In this document: positions 15,651 to 22,591 of the stretch, in pieces
Position numbering within the stretch: position 1 is the first letter of the stretch
How the letters are laid out: every line of letters starts with the position of its first letter
Source: an uncultured Rubellimicrobium sp.
GTDB taxonomy: Bacteria > Pseudomonadota > Alphaproteobacteria > Rhodobacterales > Rhodobacteraceae
DNA: 22,591 nucleotides
Direction of reading: 5' to 3'
Assembly (NCBI GenBank): GCA_902805995.1
Contig: CADCUU010000405.1
Location: 1-22,591, forward strand
Program-made: the position numbers and the translations under genes
Notes under the pieces: generated by a model
Seen by the model: the letters and a program-made list of their open reading frames with translations, nothing else
The model's database searches: none
What the model was told of the DNA's origin: nothing

Positions 15651-18404
15651 TCACCGCCTACCGATGGCCGGCGACGGTGCCGGCGGGTGCACGACCTTCT
15701 TCGCCCGCCGTTCGACGACAGGGGTCCGACCGATTCCCGCCCCCTCTCCGACCGGCAGCGGCGACACATCACCGGCGAACTGGATGGACTGCATGAGCCT
15801 TTGGTCGCTCTTCCTGCTCAACGATCCGAGGCGGCGATGAAGACGGCTGCCATCGTCGACGCGCACCAGGATGCGATGGCGCAGGTCGAAGCGGGTCGGC
15901 TTTGCCAAGCCGGCAGAACTCGTCTCGTCGGCCTCCACCACGAGGAGTTCGTGCGGAGCAACCGGCATCTGGTTGTGGGGAATGCCCGGCGCAAGATCGA
16001 GAAAGGTCTCGCCGCGCAATGTGCGGACGGCGACGACGAGGCCCGGCCGGGGCAGCTTGTCCTCAGCCCCACGGCCCCGGCAGGGGAAGACGCAGATCGC
16101 GGTGTCGCCCTTTCTAAGACCGAGCACCGGACCTTCGTGGAAGGCTTCCGGTTCCGGTGCGACCGGGTGCGGGTCGGTTGCCCGCCCCGGAACGGCGCTT
16201 TCGCGAACCGGAGCCGGAGGAAGCGGCATCCGAGGTGCGGGATCGCCGAGGATGAGGAGGTGCTCGAAGGCGGCGACAGCCTCCTCGTTGGCCGGAAGAA
16301 TGGCCGAATAGGCTGCGAGGATCTCGTTGGCGCGCGTGGCAACTGCCCGACCCGTCAGAACCTCGAGGCTGTCCCACTCCTGCGACTTGGGAGCCGGAGC
16401 CCCGGCGATGCGCGCCGCGAACACGGTCTCGTCGGTGTCGGGATCGCAGAGGCGCAGGGCGGAGACGGCGCCCTGGTCGGTGAGCGCGACCAGGACCTCA
16501 AGCGGGGGCAGGAGTGCAACCGTGCAACCCGTGATCACCGGGAACGCGAAGCCCGACTTCTGACCAACAGCAACGCCGTAGTCCACCTGATCAAGCAGAG
16601 CCTTGAGCTCGACGAGGCCATCGTCCGAGTAGTGCCGATCGACCGTGGTGCCCTCGAGATGCCCGAGAACGCGCTGCCGCACGCCGTTGTCCACCCCCAA
16701 GTTAAGGAGCTTGGAGGCCAAGGTGCGACGCATCGCGTAGATGTCCTCGCGCTCGCACTTCAGGTCGAGGCGAGCGAGCAGGGTCCGCATACGGTCCCCC
16801 CAGATCTGGGAGCGACGATCATGCGAGGCATCAGGCTGGACCTCCGGGAACGCCCAGACCTCGCCTGACTGCCCCTTGAAGGCGATCCACTCCCTGAAGC
16901 CCAGGCGGAGGAGGAGCTCGGGAACCGGCAGGACGCGGCGCGACTGCTCGGTCTTGATCGCGTCGTCGAGGTCGTCCCCCAAGAAGACGCAAAGGATGCC
17001 ATCCCGAAGACGAACGTTCCTGACCTTGAGCTGAAGAATCTCCTCTGGTCGGACGCCGAGGGTGATCATGAAGAGGGGAACCCAGTAGAAAGCATCCCTG
17101 AGGATAAAGCGCTTGCTGGACGTCGCCTTGCGCCACCTCTGGGCGGTCGAGCTCGACCCGGCGAAGATCGGGGACAGGAGCAGGCTCACCACATGCTCGA
17201 GCGACCAGGACCGGCGACGCTTCGGTCGGGAAATGCGGGTGGGCAAGCCGCAGGGCGTCCGTGCCCTCTTGTGCCACACCACCAGCTTTGCCTCGATCTG
17301 CCGGTGGGAGGGCACGACCCGGTCCTCGTCGTCGACCGACCGGCCGACGACCGCGGAGCCGAGCGCAGCGCGCGCGATCCGGGCGAACATGTCGCGCTGA
17401 ACGAGGAGGTACCCATCCGTGAGGCGCGGCGTCAGGCGCTCGACGACGCGCCGCCGCTTCTCAGGGAGCGTGAGGTCGGGGGTCGCCATCACCTCGGCCA
17501 AGACGGCCGCGTCGTGCGCGTCCGCTTCGCGCTGTTCGGCCAAAGGATCGATCTCGCGGCCGGGCTGTCCATGCCGGTTGCGGCCGTGGCCCTTACCCCA
17601 GCCTTTCGGCATCTTCCAGATGAACTCAAGAAACTCAAAAACGCGTTCGAAGCCCAGCGTGGCGACCGGCACATCGCCGAAAAAGGCGATCGCGAGCCGA
17701 CCCACGGCACGAACCTTCTTCTCCACTTCGTCGGGGGCTTCCTCCGCCGCCTTCTCGATCGCCTCCGAGAGAAGCATGGGCGGCCGCAGGGCCTGCCGCC
17801 GTGCCGGCAGCCCGACTTGGGTCAGCAACTCCTGTCCGAGATGAAGCGGATCCCCGCACTCTTTCTCCACGCGATGGGCCAGTTCGAGAAGACGCCGGGC
17901 TGTTGACAGGATCTCGCGCCCGAGGACCGGGCCAACCAGCGCCTCATGCGGCACGCCCGTGAGCGCCGCGGCGGAACCCGCGAGGCGGGCGGCCTCCGAC
18001 CAGTCCCGTTCCTTCTGGGCTGACCGGATCGCGTCAGACTGCTGCGCAAGGCGCTCGAGGTGGGCCGCGGTGTCCAGCGCGTCGACCGGCGCCTCTTGGC
18101 GGGCGAGCATGGCGGCGACGGCCGCGCGCACCATTTCCCGGATCATGGCCCGCGTCCGCCACTCCGCGGTGGGGCTGTCCGCCAGTTCCATCAGCACGTT
18201 CCGCTCTCCTGCCTCGATGGCGGCGAGGAGGTCGGCTGACCGCTTCACCGCTTCGGCCAGAACGTGGGTGCGGAGGGAGATGCACAGAAACTCGGGCGCT
18301 CCGCGCTTTCGGAGCGCGGCCGGCCAGCGGCGTCGGAAGTGGAAGACCCCGTTTCTGCGGACGAGATGGAGGCCCCATCTTCTGCCCGTGCTTCGCCGAC
18401 GCAT
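15651..18404 (-). CDS. Tyrosine recombinase (integrase) with C-terminal PemK/MazF-like domain
   Basis: Site-specific recombinase of 917 aa from the ATG at 18404. The N-terminus (GLHLVRRNGVFHFRRRWPAALR, split here as GLHLVRRNGVF and HFRRRWP) is the usual opening of integrases of this type. Catalytic residues: Arg452 in LGVRPEEILQL, Lys484 in IKTEQSRRVLPVP, Arg559 in YAMRRTLAS, His582 in VLGHLEG and nucleophile Tyr592 in DRHYSD. The box II His is Tyr556. A normal integrase would end near residue 615. Here about 300 residues follow: an unrecognised part, then 765-850 with LPRPGLVVAVR, HELLVVEA and AGLAKPTRFDLRHR, resembling PemK/MazF-like proteins. An ATG at 18512 is also in frame and would start within the tRNA CCA end. 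Neither start has a clear ribosome site. It faces away from tRNA-Gln, the classical placement for an element integrated there. Confidence 0.85.
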   Translation of the reverse strand: MRRRSTGRRWGLHLVRRNGVFHFRRRWPAALRKRGAPEFLCISLRTHVLAEAVKRSADLLAAIEAGERNVLMELADSPTAEWRTRAMIREMVRAAVAAMLARQEAPVDALDTAAHLERLAQQSDAIRSAQKERDWSEAARLAGSAAALTGVPHEALVGPVLGREILSTARRLLELAHRVEKECGDPLHLGQELLTQVGLPARRQALRPPMLLSEAIEKAAEEAPDEVEKKVRAVGRLAIAFFGDVPVATLGFERVFEFLEFIWKMPKGWGKGHGRNRHGQPGREIDPLAEQREADAHDAAVLAEVMATPDLTLPEKRRRVVERLTPRLTDGYLLVQRDMFARIARAALGSAVVGRSVDDEDRVVPSHRQIEAKLVVWHKRARTPCGLPTRISRPKRRRSWSLEHVVSLLLSPIFAGSSSTAQRWRKATSSKRFILRDAFYWVPLFMITLGVRPEEILQLKVRNVRLRDGILCVFLGDDLDDAIKTEQSRRVLPVPELLLRLGFREWIAFKGQSGEVWAFPEVQPDASHDRRSQIWGDRMRTLLARLDLKCEREDIYAMRRTLASKLLNLGVDNGVRQRVLGHLEGTTVDRHYSDDGLVELKALLDQVDYGVAVGQKSGFAFPVITGCTVALLPPLEVLVALTDQGAVSALRLCDPDTDETVFAARIAGAPAPKSQEWDSLEVLTGRAVATRANEILAAYSAILPANEEAVAAFEHLLILGDPAPRMPLPPAPVRESAVPGRATDPHPVAPEPEAFHEGPVLGLRKGDTAICVFPCRGRGAEDKLPRPGLVVAVRTLRGETFLDLAPGIPHNQMPVAPHELLVVEADETSSAGLAKPTRFDLRHRILVRVDDGSRLHRRLGSLSRKSDQRLMQSIQFAGDVSPLPVGEGAGIGRTPVVERRAKKVVHPPAPSPAIGRR

Positions 18405-18511
18405 CGCGGGGGCCTGTGAAGCAGTTTGTGACGCGCGACGGGGCGCAGACGGGAGGTTGCCGGTGGTTTCACTGGCTAACCCAATGGAACGCTTGTCTTT
18501 TTTCTGGTTCA

Positions 18512-18586
<75 letters not shown>

Positions 18587-18602
18587 GCAGTGGTGGCGCG
18601 GG

Positions 18603-18630
18603 GAATAACTGGAGCGTTCGGCGGGCGCAA
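18603..18630 (-). promoter_or_regulatory. Tentative promoter for tRNA-Gln
   Basis: On the minus strand TTGCGC (18630-18625) and TTATTC (18608-18603) are spaced 16 nt apart and would start transcription about 9 nt before the tRNA. Neither hexamer is close to consensus; read-through from kdsA is the alternative. Confidence 0.22.
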
Positions 18631-18659
18631 CCCCCTCCTTGCGTCAACTTTGCGAAAGG

Positions 18660-19508
18660 TCACGCCCTGAGGGGATCGGTTTTGGCCAGCCGGTCGAACG
18701 CCATTAGGGACGCGATTAAAGCGTCCATCTGGTGCAGCGGGATCATGTTGGGGCCGTCCGACGGGGCGCGGTCGGGCTCCTCGTGCGTCTCGATGAAGAC
18801 CGCGCCGATTCCCAGGGACACCGCGGCCCGCGCCATCACGGGGGCGAACTCGCGCTGCCCGCCCGAAGAGCTGCCCTGGCCGCCGGGCTGCTGGACGGAA
18901 TGCGTCGCGTCCATCACGACCGGATAGCCCGTGCGCGCCATGATCGGGATGGACCGCATGTCCGCGACGAGGGTGTTGTAGCCGAAGGACACGCCCCGTT
19001 CCGTGAGCAGGATGCGAGTGTTGCCCGTGCTCTCGATCTTGGCGGCGACGTTGGCCATGTCCCAGGGGGCGAGGAACTGGCCCTTCTTGACGTTGATCGC
19101 CGCGCCCGTGGCGCCCGCCGCGATCAGCAGGTCGGTCTGGCGGCAGAGAAAGGCGGGGATCTGGAGGATGTCGCAGGCCTCGGCCGCCGGGGCGCACTGG
19201 TCGGGGCCGTGCACGTCCGTCAGGACCGGGCAGCCCAGGGTGTCGCGGATGTCGGACAGGATGCGCAGCCCTTCCTCCTGCCCCAGTCCGCGCTGGCCCT
19301 TGAGAGAGGTGCGGTTGGCCTTGTCGTAGCTCGCCTTGAAGACGAAGCCCGCGCCATGGGCCGCGCAGATGCGGGCCATGGTTTCGGCGATCATGAGGGC
19401 GTGGTCGCGGCTCTCAAGCTGGCAGGGGCCGGCGATCACCGCGAGGGGGCGGTCGTTGCCGATGACGAGGTCGCGGATATGGACGTCGCGCTGGACGGTC
19501 TGGGACAT
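18660..19508 (-). CDS. kdsA: 2-dehydro-3-deoxyphosphooctonate aldolase (KDO-8-phosphate synthase)
   Basis: Condenses phosphoenolpyruvate with D-arabinose 5-phosphate to KDO-8-phosphate, the first committed step of KDO synthesis for lipopolysaccharide; cytoplasmic. The 282 aa show the TIM-barrel family hallmarks [12 protein letters not shown] (25-36), [20 protein letters not shown], the phosphate-binding [13 protein letters not shown] and [13 protein letters not shown], and the terminal FIETHEEPD and PSDGPNMI. The ATG at 19508 has AAGGAGG (19525-19519) 10 nt upstream. It lies 50 nt downstream of nhaA in the same direction and upstream of tRNA-Gln. Expected to be essential and chromosomal, so it anchors this side as core genome. 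Confidence 0.97.
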   Translation of the reverse strand: MSQTVQRDVHIRDLVIGNDRPLAVIAGPCQLESRDHALMIAETMARICAAHGAGFVFKASYDKANRTSLKGQRGLGQEEGLRILSDIRDTLGCPVLTDVHGPDQCAPAAEACDILQIPAFLCRQTDLLIAAGATGAAINVKKGQFLAPWDMANVAAKIESTGNTRILLTERGVSFGYNTLVADMRSIPIMARTGYPVVMDATHSVQQPGGQGSSSGGQREFAPVMARAAVSLGIGAVFIETHEEPDRAPSDGPNMIPLHQMDALIASLMAFDRLAKTDPLRA

Positions 19509-19558
19509 GGACAGGGGTCCTCCTTGTCCCGACGCTCTAGCGTGCGGCGGCGTCCGCG

Positions 19559-20842
19559 TCACGCCGGACGCCGCCGCACCCCCACGATCCGCGCCACCAT
19601 ATAAGCTACGGGTCCCGCCGCGACGCTGAGGAGGGCACCGAGCTTGGCCGCTTCCTGGATCGGCACGCCCGCGAGGGTGGTGTCGGGCTCGAAGGCCACC
19701 CCGGCCACGAACAGCGCAACCGTGAAGCCGATGGCCGCAATGAAGCCCACGATCAGGACGTCGCGCATCGTCATACCCGGCGACAGGCCCAGCCGCAGCA
19801 CGCGCGCCGCGAACCAGCCCGACAGCATGATGCCCAGAGGCTTGCCCAGAAGGAGCCCCAGCAGGATCAGCCAGGTCGGCGTGCCGACCGAGGCGAACTC
19901 CACCCCCGCGTTCAGGAGGCCGAACAGGAACAGGATGATCTCCACAGGAAACTTCAGCGCGTGCTCGAACTGGTTGAGGATGTCGGTCAGGTGCTGCTCG
20001 GCTTCGGCGAAGATGCCGAAGCCCCGGTCGGCGTGCGGCATGGTCGGGATGATCGGCAGCAGGCCCAGCGCGGGGTGGAGGCCCGCCTGCTGGAACCCGT
20101 ACCAGCTGACCGCCCCCGCAAGCAGGTAGGGCCAGAAGCGCAGGCGGGTGCGCATCCAGGTGGCATTCGGCTGAAGCTCCCTTCCCCGGTCGAGGGACCG
20201 AGGCAGCCAGTTGAAGAGGAGATACGCCGCGAGCGCCGCCCCGAGCGACAGCAGCAGCCATTCCGGCGCGACGTCCCCCTTGGGGTAGAACACCGCGATG
20301 ATGAGGAGGCCCAGCGCGTCGTCCACGATGGCGAGGAGCAGCAGGAACCGCACCGCCGGGTGCCCCGCCCCAAAGACGATCCGCGCCACGATGTAGGAAA
20401 AAGCAATGTCGGTCGCCGTCGGCACCGCCCAGCCATGGGCAAGGGCGTCGTAGGTCTCGGACCCCAGGAGCAGGGCGAGCGACAGGTAGATCACCACCGG
20501 CCCGGCCATGCCGCCCACCGCCGACAGGACCGGCACGAAGGCCGACTTGCCCCGCAGGGACCCCTGTTCGAGCACGATGGCCTCCCACACCTCCTTGGCG
20601 GCGATGGCGAAGAAGAAGGCCATCAGGACATCGTTGACGAGGTAGTGGAGCGTGAGGGTCCTATGTTCGACCGATCCGTCCGCCGCGTAGTGCGGATGAC
20701 CGACAGGTGAATGCTCGAGGATCGTCCAGTCCACGACGGCATGGTAGGACTGCGGGTCTATGTTGGCCCAGATGAGCGCAAGGACCGCGCCCCCGATCAT
20801 CAGGAGCGAGTAGTTGGTCACGAAACCCCAGACGCGATACAT
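19559..20842 (-). CDS. nhaA: Na+/H+ antiporter NhaA
   Basis: Inner-membrane antiporter exchanging cytoplasmic Na+ (or Li+) for external protons; pH and salt homeostasis. The 427 aa carry about a dozen hydrophobic segments. The functional core is visible: ATDIAFS with Asp145 and [11 protein letters not shown] with Asp174-Asp175, corresponding to the ion-binding aspartates of the Escherichia coli protein. The [13 protein letters not shown] segment and [13 protein letters not shown] near the C-terminus are also typical. The ATG at 20842 is chosen because [17 protein letters not shown] follows at the usual distance and GAAGGGG precedes it on the minus strand. It is somewhat longer than the E. coli protein, with an extra hydrophilic loop after the first membrane segment. 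Confidence 0.95.
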   Translation of the reverse strand: MYRVWGFVTNYSLLMIGGAVLALIWANIDPQSYHAVVDWTILEHSPVGHPHYAADGSVEHRTLTLHYLVNDVLMAFFFAIAAKEVWEAIVLEQGSLRGKSAFVPVLSAVGGMAGPVVIYLSLALLLGSETYDALAHGWAVPTATDIAFSYIVARIVFGAGHPAVRFLLLLAIVDDALGLLIIAVFYPKGDVAPEWLLLSLGAALAAYLLFNWLPRSLDRGRELQPNATWMRTRLRFWPYLLAGAVSWYGFQQAGLHPALGLLPIIPTMPHADRGFGIFAEAEQHLTDILNQFEHALKFPVEIILFLFGLLNAGVEFASVGTPTWLILLGLLLGKPLGIMLSGWFAARVLRLGLSPGMTMRDVLIVGFIAAIGFTVALFVAGVAFEPDTTLAGVPIQEAAKLGALLSVAAGPVAYMVARIVGVRRRPA

Positions 20843-20957
20843 GGCAGCCCCTTCTCTGGCACCCGGTCGAGGTAGGCGGGGAGCGGGGTCCGAGCAACAC
20901 GAACTGTTCTCCGCTTCCCCCCTTGACCCTGCTGTCCGCGACGAGGAGGGCCGCGAT

Positions 20958-21560
20958 GTGGCGGAGGCTGTGGGGGACGCGCCGGTCTGGGAAAGGATCG
21001 CCGCCTGCCGGCTCTGCGCGCCGCGGTTCGCCTGCACGGCCACGCGCCATGCGCCCCGCCCGGTCGTGTGGTTCAGGCCCGGCGCGCGCCTCCTCATCGC
21101 GTCGCAGGCCCCGGGGGCGCGGGCGCATGAGTCGGGCATTCCCTTCAGCGACGCCTCGGGCGCGCGGCTGCGCGAATGGATGGGCATTTCGGAGGACGAC
21201 TTCTACGACAAGTCGCGGGTCGCCATCGTCCCCATGGGCTTCTGCTTTCCGGGCTACGACGCCAAGGGCGCGGACATTCCCCCACCCGCGATCTGCGCCC
21301 AGACCTGGCGCGACCCGACCATGTCCGTGCTGCCCGACATCCGCCTCACCCTTGTCGTGGGTGGCACGGCGCAGGCATGGCATCTCGGCAAGGGCGCGGT
21401 GACGGAGAGGGTGCGGAACTGGCGCGACCATGCGCCGGAACTTTACGCCCTGCCGCATCCGTCGTGGCGGAACACGGCCTGGCTCAAGAAGAACCCGTGG
21501 TTCGCGGAGGAGGTCTTGCCCTCGTTGCGCGCGCGGGTGCAAGACGTGCTCCATGGCTGA
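20958..21560 (+). CDS. Uracil-DNA glycosylase family protein
   Basis: A 200-aa member of the uracil-DNA-glycosylase superfamily, presumed to act on damaged bases in DNA. Motif 1 is the ASQAPGARAHESGIPF region (48-63), the core strand has VAIVPMGFCFPGYD (88-101), and the C-terminal motif is LPHPSWRNT (165-173). Cys17 and Cys20 in CRLC could bind metal together with later cysteines, but a full iron-sulphur ligand set is not obvious, so the exact group is uncertain. The GTG at 20958 is chosen: GAGGAGGG lies at 20943-20950 and family similarity begins at WERIAACRLC. Longer frames upstream would overlap the divergent nhaA start. Its stop overlaps the next gene's ATG region by 8 nt. Confidence 0.85.
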   Translation: MAEAVGDAPVWERIAACRLCAPRFACTATRHAPRPVVWFRPGARLLIASQAPGARAHESGIPFSDASGARLREWMGISEDDFYDKSRVAIVPMGFCFPGYDAKGADIPPPAICAQTWRDPTMSVLPDIRLTLVVGGTAQAWHLGKGAVTERVRNWRDHAPELYALPHPSWRNTAWLKKNPWFAEEVLPSLRARVQDVLHG

Positions 21561-22302
21561 GACCCCCCTTGCGCGCGCGGTGCGCCTTTATGTGCTGAAG
21601 CCCCAGGACGACGGGGCGCGGCTTCGTCTCTACGAGGTGCTCTCCGGGTCCGAGCTGGTCCTGCCCCTCGCCTCCGACGCCCCGGGCGACGAGGTGACGC
21701 CCGAGACGGTGGAGATCGGGGGCGTGCCCCATGTCGTCGCCCATGACAGCATCGGCGCCTTCGCCGGGGGGGAGCCGCGGCCCACGGCCACGCTGTCGGG
21801 CCTCGCGCTCGCGCAGATGCTGGACGGGCAGGGGGCCGGGGTGGCCCTGCATCTTGGGGGCATGGCCGATCCGTTCCTGGTCGCGCCGGAATCCCTGGGC
21901 TGGCTGGCCGCGAACCTTGCGGGCGGGCCGGAGCGGGTCGAGGCGCGGCCCTTGGCGCTCCATCCGCCCAAAGGGTTGCCTGCCTCGCTGCTGACGTCAC
22001 TCGACCGGCGGCTCGCGCAGGGGGAGGGGCTTGCGCGGGCGGCCTGGCTCGCGGCGGTGGACTGGTCGGACGGATCGCGTGGGCATCTTCTCGCCTTCGT
22101 GGGCGCGCAGGCGGGGTCGGAGGAAACGCTCGCCGCCGGGATCAACGCCGCCGTGGCCCTGTCGGAGGCCGAGGGGGTGCGGATGGACGTGACCTTCCTC
22201 TCCGAGGGCGACCCGGTGATCGACAGGCTCGCGCGGGTCGCGCTCCGCTTCGACATGGAGGATCCGAACGAGGCGCCGACCGGACCGCCCCGGCTGCGAT
22301 AG
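21553..22302 (+). CDS. SseB-family protein
   Basis: A 249-aa protein resembling the SseB N-terminal domain (LRLYEVLSGSELVLPLA, then VVAHDSIGAFA, LSGLALAQMLDGQGAGVALHLG and LLAPESLGWLA-like FLVAPESLGWLAANL) followed by an SseB C-terminal-type domain (AWLAAVDWSDG, LLAFVGA, INAAVALSEAEGVRMDVTFL). The family is named for an enhanced-serine-sensitivity phenotype in E. coli; its biochemical role is not established. The ATG at 21553 overlaps the end of the glycosylase-family gene, indicating an operon. The C-terminus is hydrophilic and Pro-rich. Confidence 0.8.
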   Translation: MAETPLARAVRLYVLKPQDDGARLRLYEVLSGSELVLPLASDAPGDEVTPETVEIGGVPHVVAHDSIGAFAGGEPRPTATLSGLALAQMLDGQGAGVALHLGGMADPFLVAPESLGWLAANLAGGPERVEARPLALHPPKGLPASLLTSLDRRLAQGEGLARAAWLAAVDWSDGSRGHLLAFVGAQAGSEETLAAGINAAVALSEAEGVRMDVTFLSEGDPVIDRLARVALRFDMEDPNEAPTGPPRLR

Positions 22303-22437
22303 CGGGCGTTGCAGTTAGTCGAACGGGGCGGCTGCCCTGCGCTGGCGGTTGCGACCTCTCTTGCGACGGGCTTCGCTCGTGGGGCCGTCAGTGCGCTTGG
22401 AGCCCCAAGGATGCTCCGCGCCGGAACGAACCGCCCG

Positions 22438-22591
22438 TCAGTAGCCCGCGCTGCGGTCCACGAGGTGAAGGAGCGGCTCGCCCGCCTCGCCTCGGCGGAT
22501 GTTCTCGGCGATGATCCGGGCGGCACTGCCGGGCCGGGTCGCGGCGGCGACATGGGGCGTGACCGTCACCCGGGAATGGCTCCAGAACGGA
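22438..22591 (-). CDS. ghrA: GhrA-like D-2-hydroxyacid dehydrogenase, C-terminal part
   Basis: Only the last 50 codons are inside the window; the 5' part lies beyond the right edge. The visible sequence PFWSHSRVTVTPHVAA, then ARIIAENIRRGEAGEPLLHLVDRSAGY, is the characteristic C-terminus of glyoxylate/hydroxypyruvate reductase A, an NADPH-dependent reductase of 2-keto acids. The His in TPHVAA is the expected position of the catalytic histidine. It converges on the SseB-family gene; the 135-nt gap between them (22303-22437) contains no clean terminator. Confidence 0.8.
   Translation of the reverse strand, partial: PFWSHSRVTVTPHVAAATRPGSAARIIAENIRRGEAGEPLLHLVDRSAGY

Noticed and set aside
1..18511. 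A second copy of the tRNA-Gln 3' end marking the far end of the element
   Set aside because: Reading by eye found no second copy of the T-arm and acceptor sequence; the far end is probably outside or too diverged to see.
20814..20957. Longer N-terminus for the glycosylase-family gene, starting inside nhaA
   Set aside because: It would overlap the divergent nhaA start, has no family similarity, and GTG 20958 has a much better ribosome site.

Overview
The window is very GC-rich, densely coded DNA with alphaproteobacterial-type proteins. A KDO-8-phosphate synthase implies a Gram-negative outer membrane, and the FrcC-type sugar importer, paired M16 peptidases and GhrA-like tail resemble Rhodobacterales or rhizobial relatives. 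I infer a Rhodobacteraceae-like bacterium; genus cannot be read from the sequence.

Left part (1-8588): a carbohydrate-type catabolic locus. An FMN-dependent alpha-hydroxy-acid dehydrogenase is followed by a LacI-family regulator scar behind a LacI-type operator, then a FrcB/FrcA/FrcC-like ABC importer, a phosphotriesterase-family metal hydrolase, a DUF1355 GATase-fold protein, a convergent PfkB sugar kinase and a divergent BtpA/SgcQ-family protein. The downstream enzymes are intact. The supply side is damaged: the regulator is internally deleted, the binding protein has a 1-nt frameshift, and the permease has an amber codon at codon 6.

Middle (8687-11385): two overlapping minus-strand M16 peptidase genes, one with the HxxEH zinc site and one without it, both with signal peptides.

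Accessory zone (11483-18511): small unknown ORFs including two diverged relatives of one small-protein family, a ribbon-helix-helix-like protein, a broken gene for a nuclease-like plus P-loop NTPase protein (candidate STAND-type defence gene; two single-base losses and one amber), and a large tyrosine recombinase with a PemK/MazF-like C-terminal domain. The recombinase lies directly against the 3' end of tRNA-Gln(UUG), which marks the tRNA-proximal edge of an integrated element. Its other end is not recognisable in this window.

Right part (18512-22591): apparent core chromosome with tRNA-Gln, kdsA, nhaA, a uracil-DNA-glycosylase-family gene overlapping an SseB-family gene, and the C-terminal end of a GhrA-like hydroxyacid dehydrogenase running off the window.
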